The notes: generated by a model from the sequence alone, not told the origin. DNA of 42,035 nucleotides from Acidimicrobiales bacterium (GCA_035512495.1 DATKDW010000015.1:1-42035); one strand, 5' to 3'. Positions 29,376 through 37,819 are shown, numbered from the stretch's first letter. Numbers and translations: made by a program.

Positions 29376-30557
29376 ATGCCGTCCGACACCGAGATCGTCA
29401 TCGTCGACGCCGTCCGCAGCCCCGTTGGGCGACGCGGCGGCGGCCTGTCCACCATGCACCCCGCCGACCTGCTCGGTGGCGTGCTCACCGAGCTGATCGA
29501 CCGCTCCGGCATCGACCCGGCTGCCGTCGGCCAGGTCGTGGGGGGCTGCGTCAGCCAGGTGGGTGAGCAGTCCTTCAACGTCGCCCGCACCGCCTGGCTC
29601 ACCGCCGGTCTCCCCCTGGGCGTGGCCGCCACGACGGTCGACACGCAGTGTGGGTCGTCCCAGCAGGCAACCAACCTCGCCGCCTCCCTCGTGGGCGCGG
29701 GCGCGGTCGACGTCGCGATCGCCTGCGGTGTCGAGGTCATGAGCCGGGTGCCGATCGGCTCCAACACGAAGAACGGCCCCGGCCGGGCCATCCCCGGCTC
29801 CTACTTCGAGCACTACGAGTTCACCTCGCAGTTCGAGGGAGCCGAGCGCATCGCCGAGAAGTGGGGCATCTCCCGCGACGACGCCGACGCCTTCGGCCTC
29901 CGCTCGCAGCAACGCGCCGCCGCCGCATGGGAGCAGGGCCACTTCGAGCGGGAGGTCGTGGCCATCGAGGCCCCCGACCTCGACGACGACGGCAAACCCA
30001 CAGGCACCAGCCACACCGTCAGCCGCGACGAGGGGCTCCGCGAGACCTCGATCGACAAGCTGGCCACGCTCAAGCCCGTCGCCCGCGAGGACGGCGTCCA
30101 CACTGCCGGTTCCTCCTCCCAGATCTCCGACGGTGCCGCCGCCGTGCTGCTCATGAGCCGTGGCCGCGCCGAGGCACTGGGCCTGCGACCCCGTGCCCGG
30201 GTCGTCGACCAGTGCCTGGTCGGCGTCGACCCGGTCCTGATGCTCACGGGGCCCATCGACGCCACGCAGCGCGTCCTCGACCGCACCGGCGTGGGCATCG
30301 ACGACATCGACACCTTCGAGATCAACGAGGCGTTCGCCTCGGTCGTCCTGGCCTGGGCCAAGGAGACCGGGGTCGACATGGACCGGGTGAACCCCAACGG
30401 CGGGGCCATCGCCCTCGGTCACCCGCTCGGCGGCACCGGCGCGGTGCTGACCACCAAGGCCCTCCACGAGCTGGAGCGCATCGAAGGGCGCTACGGCCTG
30501 GTCTCGATGTGCTGCGGCGGCGGCCTCGGCACCGGGACCCTGCTCGAGCGGCTCTGA
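29376..30557 (+). CDS. Acetyl-CoA acetyltransferase / 3-ketoacyl-CoA thiolase
   Basis: A 393-residue thiolase. The nucleophilic Cys lies in VDTQCGSSQQA (about residue 91). The NEAFAS motif, the GGAIALGHPLGGTGA His (about 349) and the second Cys in SMCCGGGLGTG (about 379) complete the active site. The SNTKNGPGRAIP and SYFEHYEFTSQFEGAERIAEKWG stretches resemble the actinobacterial steroid/branched-chain thiolases (FadA5/FadA6 side) more than PhaA-type enzymes. It would cleave 3-ketoacyl-CoA with CoA at the end of a beta-oxidation cycle. It fits with the acyl-CoA dehydrogenase, ligase and hydroxyacyl-CoA dehydrogenase near 2-5.7 kb but is not in their cluster. The ATG is supported by the -10 box 12 bases upstream. 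Confidence 0.9.
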   Translation: MPSDTEIVIVDAVRSPVGRRGGGLSTMHPADLLGGVLTELIDRSGIDPAAVGQVVGGCVSQVGEQSFNVARTAWLTAGLPLGVAATTVDTQCGSSQQATNLAASLVGAGAVDVAIACGVEVMSRVPIGSNTKNGPGRAIPGSYFEHYEFTSQFEGAERIAEKWGISRDDADAFGLRSQQRAAAAWEQGHFEREVVAIEAPDLDDDGKPTGTSHTVSRDEGLRETSIDKLATLKPVAREDGVHTAGSSSQISDGAAAVLLMSRGRAEALGLRPRARVVDQCLVGVDPVLMLTGPIDATQRVLDRTGVGIDDIDTFEINEAFASVVLAWAKETGVDMDRVNPNGGAIALGHPLGGTGAVLTTKALHELERIEGRYGLVSMCCGGGLGTGTLLERL

Positions 30558-30590
30558 GCCGACGCGGGGTTCCCAGTGCGGGGACCCCGC

Positions 30591-30612
30591 TGTCACACCC
30601 CCACGCCACACT
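30591..30612 (+). promoter_or_regulatory. TGTCACAC-N8-CACACT promoter
   Basis: TGTCACAC (30591-30598), eight bases, CACACT (30607-30612), then seven bases to GTG 30620. Third member of the class; the upstream box is again exactly 29 bases before the start codon. Confidence 0.6.
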
Positions 30613-30619
30613 CGATGCC

Positions 30620-31129
30620 GTGACGAGGCAACGCCTGCTTCCCATCACCGTCCTGGTGGCCGCCCTCCTCCTCGCGTGCGGTGCCGACGAGGCCGTCCAC
30701 GACCCCCCGGGCCGGGCCGAGGTGGTGCGGGTGGTCGACGGCGACACGATCGTGGTGCGCATCGCCGGCCAGCGGAGCGACGAGCGGGTCCGGCTCATCG
30801 GCATCGACACGCCCGAGACCGTCGACCCCCGCTCCCCCGTCGAGTGCTTCGGCGAGGAGGCGAGCGCCCGGGCCAAGGAGCTGCTGCCCCCCGGCACCGC
30901 CGTCCGCCTCGAGCGCGACGTGGAGGCCCGCGACCGGTACGAGCGACTGCTCGCCTACGTCTACCGCGCCGCCGACGACCTCTTCGTCAACCTCGCCATG
31001 GTCGAGGAAGGGTTCGCGGCCGTGCTCACCTACCCGCCGAACGTCGCCCACACCGAGGCCTTCGTGACCGCAGCCGCCGAAGCCCGGGCCGCCGGGCGGG
31101 GCCTCTGGGGCGCCTGCCCCGATCCCTGA
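30620..31129 (+). CDS. Thermonuclease-family (SNase) lipoprotein
   Basis: A 169-residue staphylococcal-nuclease-fold protein with a lipoprotein signal (VLVAALLLAC, Cys about residue 20), so it acts outside the membrane. The active-site set is complete: Asp in VVDGDTIVV; Arg, Asp, Thr and Glu in RLIGIDTPET; and the second Arg in RYERLLAYVYR. The family cuts DNA and RNA with calcium. An added Cys pair (ECFGEE and GACPDP) may form a disulfide. GTG 30620 follows the TGTCACAC promoter at the class spacing, so the message is probably leaderless. If the promoter is really damage-responsive, a secreted nuclease would be an odd member; extracellular DNA use or defence is an alternative. Confidence 0.88.
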   Translation: MTRQRLLPITVLVAALLLACGADEAVHDPPGRAEVVRVVDGDTIVVRIAGQRSDERVRLIGIDTPETVDPRSPVECFGEEASARAKELLPPGTAVRLERDVEARDRYERLLAYVYRAADDLFVNLAMVEEGFAAVLTYPPNVAHTEAFVTAAAEARAAGRGLWGACPDP

Positions 31130-31139
31130 CCGGTGTCGG

Positions 31140-31145
31140 TAGCGT
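31140..31145 (+). promoter_or_regulatory. -10 box TAGCGT of a leaderless-type promoter
   Basis: TAGCGT with an eight-base gap to GTG 31154. Confidence 0.45.
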
Positions 31146-31153
31146 TGGCGTCC

Positions 31154-31990
31154 GTGACGACCCTCGCCGAGCGCCTCGGACACCACGCCGACGCCCGCCT
31201 GCTGATCGTCAGCTGCGACGACCTCGGCTCGAGCCACGCCGCCAACGTCGGCTGCTACGAGGCCCTCCGCGACGGCATCGCCACCAGCGCCGGCCTCATG
31301 GTGCCCTGCCCCTGGGCACGGGAGGCCGCCGCCCACTACCGGGGTGAGGATGTCGGCGTGCACCTGACCCTCAACGCCGAGTGGGACCACTACCGCTGGG
31401 GCCCCCTCACCATGTCGCCCTCGCTCCTCGACGGTGACGGCGGCCTGCCCCGCACCCGTGAGGAGGTCTGGGACCACGCCGACCTCGACGAGGTCCGCCG
31501 CGAGCTGCGCACCCAGGTCGAGCGGGCGATCCTGTGGGGCTTCGACGTGAGCCACCTCGACTCGCACATGGGCACCATGCAGCTTCGGCCCGAGTTCTTC
31601 GACCTCTACCTCGAGCTGGCGGTCGAGTTCGCCCTGCCCATCCGGTTGCCGGGCACGCCCTCGGAGCGGGTGGTGGGCTTCCCGTTCCGTCGGGTGGCGA
31701 CCGAGGAGGGCGTGGTGTTCCCGGACCACTTCGTGCACGTGGTGGGCACCGGAAGCCGCCGAGCGCTCGAGCGGACGCTCTTCGACCTGGCTCCCGGTGT
31801 CACCGAGCTCCGGGCACACCCTGCCGTCGATGCTCCCGAGCTGCGTGCCATCTCGGCCGACTGGGCCGACCGGGTCGACGACCACGCCGCCCTCACCACC
31901 GACCGCGAGGTGCAAGCGATGGTGGAGCGCAGCGGCGTGGTCCTGATCGGCTTCCGCGAGCTGCGGGAGCTCCAGCGCTCCGGGGTCTGA
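31154..31990 (+). CDS. ChbG/YdjC-family deacetylase
   Basis: A 278-residue protein of the ChbG/HpnK (YdjC) family, metal-dependent amidases that remove acetyl groups from chito-oligosaccharides or related N-acetyl compounds. Metal and catalytic motifs are present: the Asp pair in IVSCDDLGSSHAAN (about residues 21-22), GVHLTLNAEW, the two His in VSHLDSHMGT, and RAHPA near the end. Length and order match the family. GTG 31154 is chosen over one seven codons earlier because the -10 box lies between them. It is almost end-to-end (3 bases) with the convergent SCP2 gene. The sugar substrate is unknown; mycothiol or wall-derived amino sugars are conceivable. Confidence 0.86.
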   Translation: MTTLAERLGHHADARLLIVSCDDLGSSHAANVGCYEALRDGIATSAGLMVPCPWAREAAAHYRGEDVGVHLTLNAEWDHYRWGPLTMSPSLLDGDGGLPRTREEVWDHADLDEVRRELRTQVERAILWGFDVSHLDSHMGTMQLRPEFFDLYLELAVEFALPIRLPGTPSERVVGFPFRRVATEEGVVFPDHFVHVVGTGSRRALERTLFDLAPGVTELRAHPAVDAPELRAISADWADRVDDHAALTTDREVQAMVERSGVVLIGFRELRELQRSGV

Positions 31991-31993
31991 GAG

Positions 31994-32398
31994 CTAGAAG
32001 GTCGTCTCCTCCTTCAGCTTCTCCTGGATCTCCTTGTACTCGGGCTTGGAGGTCAGAGGCATGAGGCTCATGATCTTGGCCATGTTGCCGGTGACCTTGA
32101 CCCGGCCCTGCATGAAGGCGGCGTTGGCGTCAAGCTCGCCCTTGGCGATCTTGAGGGCGTCCTCGTAGGAGTTGGTGAGGGTGACCTCGGCGTCGGGGTC
32201 CTCCCCGAGCGACTGCTCGAGGGTCTTGCCGTTCTCGATGACGGTGTAGTACTTGACCTCCTCGCCGTCGTTGGCCACGTCGGCCGGGGCGCCGGTGATG
32301 ACCTGTTGCATGCGCACCGAGGCGCCGGGCGTCTCGGGGAAGGCCTGGGCAAGCTCCTTGGCGCGGTCCATGTACTCCTGGGTGAGGTACTTCGGCAT
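31994..32398 (-). CDS. SCP2 sterol-transfer-domain protein
   Basis: A 134-residue protein of the SCP-2 fold, a single hydrophobic-pocket lipid-binding domain. The pattern runs VKYYTVIENGKTLEQSLGEDPDAEVTLTNSYEDALKIAKGELDANAAFMQGRVKVTGNMAKIMSLMPL (shown here only as the order of its parts: strands, the ITNSYEDAL-type helix, and the closing FMQGRVKVTGNM loop that is most diagnostic). It may carry acyl-CoA or sterol-like lipids to enzymes such as the FadE/FadD group. Start at ATG 32398, with CAGGAG about eight bases ahead (32410-32405); a -10 box TATCGT lies 40 bases further up, so this gene has a short leader. Confidence 0.87.
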   Translation of the reverse strand: MPKYLTQEYMDRAKELAQAFPETPGASVRMQQVITGAPADVANDGEEVKYYTVIENGKTLEQSLGEDPDAEVTLTNSYEDALKIAKGELDANAAFMQGRVKVTGNMAKIMSLMPLTSKPEYKEIQEKLKEETTF

Positions 32399-32437
32399 GC
32401 GTTTGCTCCTGGGTCCGGATCGGTCGGTACGAGCGGG

Positions 32438-32443
32438 ACGATA
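32438..32443 (-). promoter_or_regulatory. -10 box TATCGT with a leader
   Basis: Minus strand TATCGT (32443-32438). It would give a leader of about 33 bases containing the CAGGAG ribosome site of the SCP2 gene. Confidence 0.45.
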
Positions 32444-32473
32444 GTCCCCGGGCGGACCCCGCTGACAGGGTCG

Positions 32474-33346
32474 TCAGCCGACGCGCTGTCGGAGCCCGGC
32501 GAAGAGGTCGTCCTCGGGCGTCCCGGTGTCGACCAGCGAGCGGGCCAGCACGTAGTCGTCGTAGGGGTGCACGACGCGTTGCTCCTCGGGCGGGATGCCG
32601 AACCAGAACGGCGAGTTGGGGTCGATCTGGGTCCGATGGGCCAGGAGGGCATTGGCCCGAACCTCGAAGTGGTCGCTCACGTCGACTCGGGTGGTGATCC
32701 GGTCGTCTTGGCCCATGCGGGCGAGGCGCTCTTCCGTGAACGGCGATTCGAGACCGAGCTCGAGGAACTTCGCGTGCATCGCCAGCATCCGGGACCGCGA
32801 CCAGACCGTGTAGTACAGCTTCATCGGCTGCCAGGGCTCGCCGGCGTCGGGGAAGGCCGTCGGGTCACCGGCGGCCTCGAAGGCCAGCACCGAGATGTCG
32901 TGCACCCGGAGGTGGTCGGGGTGCGGGTAGCCCTTCTGGTCGTCCCCGTAGGTGACGAGCACCTGCGGGCGGTGCCGGCGGATGGCCGCCACCAGCCGCT
33001 CCACGGCTTCGTCCTCGGGCGCCCGGGCGAAGCAGCGCGGGTCCTCGTTCTCCGGCGAGTCAGGCATGCCCGAGTCCCGGTAGCCGAGGAACGTGAGCTC
33101 GTCGTAGCCGATGACCTCCATCGACGCCGCGAGCTCCTCCATGCGCACCTCAGCCAGGCGCTCGCGCACCTCGGGGGTGTCCATCGCCGGGTTGAGGATG
33201 CTGCCCGCCTCGCCCCCGGTGCAGCACACGAGCACGGTCCGGATCCCTTCGGCGTGGGCCCGAGCGACGGACCCGGCGCCCTTCGACGCTTCGTCGTCGG
33301 GATGGGCGTGCACCGTCATCAGGCAGAGCTGGTCGTCGGCATCCAT
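32474..33346 (-). CDS. mca: Mycothiol S-conjugate amidase (Mca-like)
   Basis: A 290-residue zinc amidase of the MshB/Mca (LmbE) family, which cuts mycothiol S-conjugates during detoxification. Zinc-binding motifs are AHPDDEASKG (about residues 14-23) and YPHPDHLRVHD (about 140-150). TGGEAGSILNPAMDTPEVRERL and the EPWQPMKLYYTVWSRSRMLAMH stretch, plus the C-terminal DYVLARSLVDTGTPEDDLFAGLR, point to Mca rather than MshB. This is good evidence that the organism uses mycothiol. ATG 33346 is supported by a -10 box 13 bases upstream. The frame remains open for another 540 codons across NfeD and stomatin, which is antisense shadow. The neighbour NfeD is divergent, 70 bases away. Confidence 0.9.
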   Translation of the reverse strand: MDADDQLCLMTVHAHPDDEASKGAGSVARAHAEGIRTVLVCCTGGEAGSILNPAMDTPEVRERLAEVRMEELAASMEVIGYDELTFLGYRDSGMPDSPENEDPRCFARAPEDEAVERLVAAIRRHRPQVLVTYGDDQKGYPHPDHLRVHDISVLAFEAAGDPTAFPDAGEPWQPMKLYYTVWSRSRMLAMHAKFLELGLESPFTEERLARMGQDDRITTRVDVSDHFEVRANALLAHRTQIDPNSPFWFGIPPEEQRVVHPYDDYVLARSLVDTGTPEDDLFAGLRQRVG

Positions 33347-33353
33347 GCCGGGA

Positions 33354-33359
33354 ACGCTA
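33354..33359 (-). promoter_or_regulatory. -10 box TAGCGT of a leaderless-type promoter
   Basis: Minus strand TAGCGT (33359-33354), seven-base gap, ATG 33346. Confidence 0.5.
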
Positions 33360-33403
33360 CCGGTGACGGCTGCACTCCCCCACCCCGCTCCCGGGGGACC
33401 GCC

Positions 33404-33409
33404 TAGCCT
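33404..33409 (+). promoter_or_regulatory. -10 box TAGCCT of a leaderless-type promoter
   Basis: TAGCCT with a seven-base gap to GTG 33417; it would drive the NfeD-stomatin-dehydrogenase group. Confidence 0.5.
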
Positions 33410-33416
33410 CGGCGCC

Positions 33417-33929
33417 GTGGAGGACCCCGAGGTGTGGCGCTGGATCTGGCTCGGCGGAGCCGTGGTGGGCGTGGTCGGCGAGATGGCGGCCGCCGGGACG
33501 TTCTTCCTCCTGCCCTTCGGGGTGGGCGCGGCCGTGGCCTTCGCCCTCGCCTTTGCCGGAGCACCGCTGGTGCTCCAGTGGCTGGCGTTCGTGGCCGTGT
33601 CAACCGTCGGCGTGGTGGCCACCAGGCCCGTGGCCCGTCGCCTCGAGGCGGGCTCACCCACGGCAGGTGTGGGAGCCCGGCGGCTCATGGGCGAGATCGC
33701 CACCGTCCTCGACGACATCCCGGCGGGCACGCACGAGACCGGCCTGGTGCGGGTCGGTCGCGAGGAGTGGCGGGCCGAGAGCCGAGACGGCACCCCGGTT
33801 CCCACCGGCACGAGCGTCCGGGTGATCGACGTGGTCGGCACCCGGGTGGTCGTCTGGCCCGTCGACGAGCTGGACCCCGCCACCGGCGAGCATCCCGACC
33901 CCCGACCCGACCACAAGGAGCCCTCGTGA
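33417..33929 (+). CDS. NfeD-like membrane protein
   Basis: A 170-residue NfeD family protein (short form). Three hydrophobic segments lie in the first 75 residues ([60 protein letters not shown]). A C-terminal OB-fold domain follows (about 85-155: [35 protein letters not shown]..., [15 protein letters not shown]). NfeD proteins pair with stomatin/SPFH proteins, and one follows directly here with a GTGA overlap. The pair is thought to act in membrane microdomains or protein quality control. GTG 33417 is chosen from the -10 spacing. No protease domain is present, as usual for this short form. Confidence 0.86.
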   Translation: MEDPEVWRWIWLGGAVVGVVGEMAAAGTFFLLPFGVGAAVAFALAFAGAPLVLQWLAFVAVSTVGVVATRPVARRLEAGSPTAGVGARRLMGEIATVLDDIPAGTHETGLVRVGREEWRAESRDGTPVPTGTSVRVIDVVGTRVVVWPVDELDPATGEHPDPRPDHKEPS

Positions 33930-34885
33930 CCCTCGTCTACGTCCTCGCCGCCATCGGATTCGTGCTGCTGGTGTACGTGGCGTCCAGCCTCAAGATCGTC
34001 CGCCCCTACCAGCGCGGCATCGTCGAGCGCCTCGGCCGCTACAAGGAGACGGTCGACCCGGGGCTGCGGGTGATCATCCCCGGCATCGACCGCATGACCC
34101 TGGTCGACATGCGTGAGCAGGTGATCGACGTGCCTCCCCAGGAGGTCATCACCGAGGACAACGTCGGCACCTCGGTCGACGCCGTCGTCTACTACGAGGC
34201 CACCGACGCCCAGCGCCTCGTCTACAACGTGGGCAACTTCATCCTCGCCGTCACCAAGCTGGCCCAGACGAACCTGCGAAACGTGATCGGCGACATGGAG
34301 CTCGACGAGGCCCTCACCTCGCGCGACAAGATCAACAACGCCCTTCGGGCCATCCTCGACGACGCCACCGACAAGTGGGGAGTCCGGGTGGTCCGGGTGG
34401 AGATCCAGCGCATCGACCCGCCGCCCGACGTCATGTCGGCCATGCACGAGCAGATGAAGGCCGAGCGCACCCGCCGCGCCGTGGTCACCGAGGCGCAGGG
34501 GTCGCGAGAGGCCGCCATCACCCGGGCCGACGGCGAGAAGGCCTCGGCCATCCTCGAGGCCGAGGGACGCAAGCAGCGCAACATCCTCGACGCCCAGGGA
34601 GAGGCCGAGGCGGTGCGGGCGGTGGCCAAGGCCGAGAAGTACCGCCAGGTCACCGTGGCCGAGGGTGAGGCCGACGCCATCCGCACCGTGTTCCAGGCGA
34701 TCCACGACGGGAACCCCACCAACGACGTCCTCGCCCTCAAGTGGTTCGAGGCACTCGCCCACGTCGCCGACGGCCAGGCGACCAAGATCTTCCTCCCGGC
34801 CGACGGCTCTGCCGGCCTCCTCGGGGCCCTCGCGGGCGTGAGCGAGGTCCTCAAGGAGACGCCCGCCGCCTACGGTGGCGACTGA
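33926..34885 (+). CDS. Stomatin/SPFH (band 7) protein
   Basis: A 319-residue SPFH-domain protein, QmcA/stomatin type. One N-terminal membrane helix ([18 protein letters not shown]) is followed by the band-7 domain from [32 protein letters not shown] through [25 protein letters not shown]. Then comes a long Glu/Ala/Arg coiled-coil (about 180-260) and a short C-terminal part. Such proteins form large rings or microdomains in the membrane. AAGGAG (33915-33920) lies five bases before GTG 33926, which overlaps the NfeD stop (GTGA). The following dehydrogenase starts one base after its stop, so the three are one transcription unit. Confidence 0.9.
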   Translation: MTLVYVLAAIGFVLLVYVASSLKIVRPYQRGIVERLGRYKETVDPGLRVIIPGIDRMTLVDMREQVIDVPPQEVITEDNVGTSVDAVVYYEATDAQRLVYNVGNFILAVTKLAQTNLRNVIGDMELDEALTSRDKINNALRAILDDATDKWGVRVVRVEIQRIDPPPDVMSAMHEQMKAERTRRAVVTEAQGSREAAITRADGEKASAILEAEGRKQRNILDAQGEAEAVRAVAKAEKYRQVTVAEGEADAIRTVFQAIHDGNPTNDVLALKWFEALAHVADGQATKIFLPADGSAGLLGALAGVSEVLKETPAAYGGD

Positions 34886-34886
34886 G

Positions 34887-36125
34887 GTGGCCCGGACCCC
34901 CTTCGAGGCCGTCAACCAGTACGTCGAGGCGGCAGCCCGGATCATCGGCCTCGAGGACGACATGTACGACGTACTCACCACGTCGTACCGGGAGATCTCG
35001 GTGCAGGTGCCCGTCCGGCGCGACGACGGGAGCCTGCTGGTGGTGCGGGGCTACCGGGTCCAGCACAACGGGGCGCGGGGACCGTACAAGGGCGGGATCC
35101 GCTACCACCCCCACGCCGACCTCGAGGAGATCCGGGCGCTGGCCTCGCTCATGACCTGGAAGACGGCGCTGCTCGACATCCCCTACGGGGGGGCAAAGGG
35201 CGGCATCGAGGTCGACCCCACCGGCATGAGCGACGCCGAGCTGGAGGCCATGACCCGGCGCTTCACCCACGGCATCAGCCACATCCTGGGCGTCTACCGC
35301 GACATCCCCGCCCCCGACGTGAACACCAACGCCCAGACCATGGCGTGGATGATGGACGCCTACTCGGCCCGCAACGGCTACTCCCCCGCCATCGTCACCG
35401 GCAAGCCGGTGGAGCTCGGTGGGGCTCCCGGACGGGAGGCGGCCACCGGGCGCGGACTGGTGTACCTCCTGTCGGCGGCGGCCAGGCGGTGGGGCCTCGA
35501 GCTCGAGGGGATGACCCTCGTCATCCAGGGCTTCGGCAACGTCGGCTCCTGGGTGGCGATCGAGGCCGCCGCCCTCGGCGCCAAGATCATCGCTGTGTCC
35601 GACATCGCCGGCGGCGTGCACGATCCCGCCGGGCTCGACGTCGACCGGCTCCTGTCACTCGTGCACACCCGCCGGTCGGTCACCGAGATCGGTGTCGGCG
35701 ATCTCATCTCGAACGAGGAGCTGCTCACCCTCGAGTGCGACGTGCTCGTGCCCGCCGCCCTCGGCGACGTGCTGCGGGAGGACAACGCCGACGCGGTGCG
35801 CGCCACCATGGTCATCGAGGGGGCCAACCACCCCACCACCCCCGAGGCCGACGACATCATGCGGAGCCGCGGGATCAAGGTGGTGCCCGACGTGCTCGCC
35901 AACGGGGGCGGCGTCACCGGCTCCTACTTCGAGTGGACCCAGAACATCCAGCAGTTCCGGTGGTCAGAGGAACGATTCAACACCGAGCTGAAGACCAGGA
36001 TGGTGGAGGCGTTCGCCAACGTCACCAGCTGGGCCGAGAAGCACGACGTGGGGCTGCGTACCGCCGCCTTCGCCCTCGCCATCGAGCGTGTGGCGCGCGC
36101 CGAGCGTCTCCGCGGCTACATCTAG
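34887..36125 (+). CDS. Glu/Leu/Phe/Val-type amino acid dehydrogenase (glutamate dehydrogenase-like)
   Basis: A 412-residue amino acid dehydrogenase, probably NAD(P)-glutamate dehydrogenase, which interconverts glutamate and 2-oxoglutarate plus ammonium. GPYKGGIRYHP (glutamate-binding Lys) is at about residues 60-70. The catalytic Lys is in PYGGAKGGIEVDP (about 105), the Rossmann motif is VIQGFGNVGSW (about 212-222), and GANHPTTPEAD and DVLANGGGVTGSYFEW follow. The length matches hexameric GDH of about 415 residues. GTG 34887 is chosen because the family N-terminus begins there and GGTGG lies eight bases ahead; GTG 34875 would overlap stomatin by 11 bases. Its TAG stop and that of the convergent deacylase share CTAG (36122-36125). 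Linkage to NfeD-stomatin is unusual. Confidence 0.9.
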   Translation: MARTPFEAVNQYVEAAARIIGLEDDMYDVLTTSYREISVQVPVRRDDGSLLVVRGYRVQHNGARGPYKGGIRYHPHADLEEIRALASLMTWKTALLDIPYGGAKGGIEVDPTGMSDAELEAMTRRFTHGISHILGVYRDIPAPDVNTNAQTMAWMMDAYSARNGYSPAIVTGKPVELGGAPGREAATGRGLVYLLSAAARRWGLELEGMTLVIQGFGNVGSWVAIEAAALGAKIIAVSDIAGGVHDPAGLDVDRLLSLVHTRRSVTEIGVGDLISNEELLTLECDVLVPAALGDVLREDNADAVRATMVIEGANHPTTPEADDIMRSRGIKVVPDVLANGGGVTGSYFEWTQNIQQFRWSEERFNTELKTRMVEAFANVTSWAEKHDVGLRTAAFALAIERVARAERLRGYI

Positions 36126-37819
36126 GGACCCGACGGGCCCTGCGGGCCTCGGACGAGGCGGCCGGGGAGCGGGCCAAGGGCCTCGCCGCCGGCGTAGGTC
36201 TCCACCCCGCTGACGAAGGTGTGCAGGTAGCCGTCGGCCCGCTGCAGGAGGCGCTTGCCACCGGCTGGCAGGTCGAAGGCCATGTATGGCGGGCGCAAGC
36301 ACAGCCCGGCGTGGTCGACGACGTTGACATCGGCCTTCATCCCGGGTGCCAGCACGCCCCGGTCACGGAGCCCGACGGTCTCGGCGGTGTCCCGGCACTG
36401 GCGGCGCACGACCCACTCGAGGGGCAGGCCCTCGGCACGGTCGCGGGCCCAGTGGGCCAGGAGCGTCGTCGGGTAGCTGGCGTCACAGATCGTGCCGACG
36501 TGGGCGCCGCCGTCGGCCAGGCCGGGCACCAGGTGCTCGTCGGCGAGCATCTCGCGCACCGCGTCGAGCGAGCCGTCGACCCAGTTGTGGAACGGGAGGT
36601 AGAGGAATGCCTGCCCGTCATCGGCGAGGAGGAGGTCGTAGGCCAGCTCGGCGGAGGTGCACCCTTGGCGCTCCGCCCGGCGGGCCAGGGAGCGGTCGGG
36701 GTGGGGCTCGTAGTCGGGCGGGTCGCCCAGCTCGAACACCCGGTCGAGCATGCCGAGCAACCCCGGCGGGCCCTCGGCCGCCTGGGCAAGGATCGTCGCT
36801 CGCACCCCCGGGTCGCGCAGGGCGCCCACCCGCTCCTCGAGGGAGCGGGTGGCCACCTCCCGGTACGCCGGCACCCCCACGAAGGGGTTCAGCGTGGCCT
36901 GCAGGCCGAGCAGCACCCCGATGGCACGGGCGCCCACCTGGCCTCGGACGGGCAACCCGTCGGCCGCCGCCCCAGCGATGCGGTCACGAAGGTCCCGCCA
37001 CGGCGCCCGGTGGTCCTCAGCGGCCACGGAGATCGACAGCGGGCAACCCGACTCGGCCACCATGCGCCGCATGGTGGCGAACTCGGCGTCGAGATCGCTG
37101 AAGTCGGACACCACCTGGAGCACGCCCGCACCGCCGATCGCCGACGCGATCCCGACGAGCTCCTCCACCGAGGCCGTGAGCGTCGGCGTGGGCTCGCCTC
37201 GACTCGTGCGGTGGTTGGTGGTGCGCGACGTGGTGAAGCCGAGGGCTCCGGCAGCTACGCCCTCGCGTGCGATGCGGCCCATCTCGGCGATCTCGTCGGG
37301 CTCGGCCACTTCGCGGCGGGCGCCGCGCTCGCCCATGACGTAGAGGCGGACAGCGCCGTGCGGCACCTGCGCGGCCACGTCGATGTCGAAGGAGCGGGCA
37401 TCGAGGTGGTCGAGGTACTCGGGGAAGCTCGTCCACGCCCACGGGATCCCTTCGTGCAGCGCCGTGCCGGGGATGTCCTCCACGCCCTCCATCAGCTCGA
37501 TGAGGCGGTCGCGGTCGTCGGGCCGGCACGGGGCGAAGCCCACGCCGCAGTTGCCCATCACCACCGTGGTCACGCCGTGCCAGGCCGACGGGACCATCCG
37601 CTCGTCCCACGTCGCTTGGCCGTCGTAGTGGGAGTGGATGTCGACGAAGCCCGGGGTCACGATGGCGCCACCGGCCTCGATCACCCGCCGCGCGCCGCCC
37701 TCCACCCGACCCACTGCGGTGATCCGATCTCCCGTGACCGCCACGTCGCCGGCCACCGGCGGCGCCCCGGTGCCGTCCACGATCGTGCCCCCGCTGATGA
37801 TCAGGTCGTGCTCGGCCAC
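36122..37819 (-). CDS. N-acyl-D-amino-acid deacylase family amidohydrolase
   Basis: A 565-residue amidohydrolase-superfamily enzyme (D-aminoacylase/Amidohydro_3 type). The N-terminal small domain ([23 protein letters not shown]) is followed by the metal-binding [17 protein letters not shown] (about residues 56-71) and [17 protein letters not shown], a motif typical of this group. The carboxylated or Cys ligand region, the [18 protein letters not shown] stretch (catalytic Asp region) and the closing [13 protein letters not shown] come later. It probably hydrolyses N-acyl-D-amino acids or a related amide; many actinobacterial members lack a tested substrate. GTG 37819 has GGAGGGAG just upstream (about 37824-37831). 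It lies 25 bases downstream of the PhoU/RCK_C gene and may be co-transcribed. Confidence 0.85.
   Translation of the reverse strand: MAEHDLIISGGTIVDGTGAPPVAGDVAVTGDRITAVGRVEGGARRVIEAGGAIVTPGFVDIHSHYDGQATWDERMVPSAWHGVTTVVMGNCGVGFAPCRPDDRDRLIELMEGVEDIPGTALHEGIPWAWTSFPEYLDHLDARSFDIDVAAQVPHGAVRLYVMGERGARREVAEPDEIAEMGRIAREGVAAGALGFTTSRTTNHRTSRGEPTPTLTASVEELVGIASAIGGAGVLQVVSDFSDLDAEFATMRRMVAESGCPLSISVAAEDHRAPWRDLRDRIAGAAADGLPVRGQVGARAIGVLLGLQATLNPFVGVPAYREVATRSLEERVGALRDPGVRATILAQAAEGPPGLLGMLDRVFELGDPPDYEPHPDRSLARRAERQGCTSAELAYDLLLADDGQAFLYLPFHNWVDGSLDAVREMLADEHLVPGLADGGAHVGTICDASYPTTLLAHWARDRAEGLPLEWVVRRQCRDTAETVGLRDRGVLAPGMKADVNVVDHAGLCLRPPYMAFDLPAGGKRLLQRADGYLHTFVSGVETYAGGEALGPLPGRLVRGPQGPSGP

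Noticed and set aside
32474-34981. 835-residue reading of the Mca frame
   Set aside because: The upstream 545 codons are antisense of NfeD and stomatin; a -10 box and the family N-terminus place the start at 33346.
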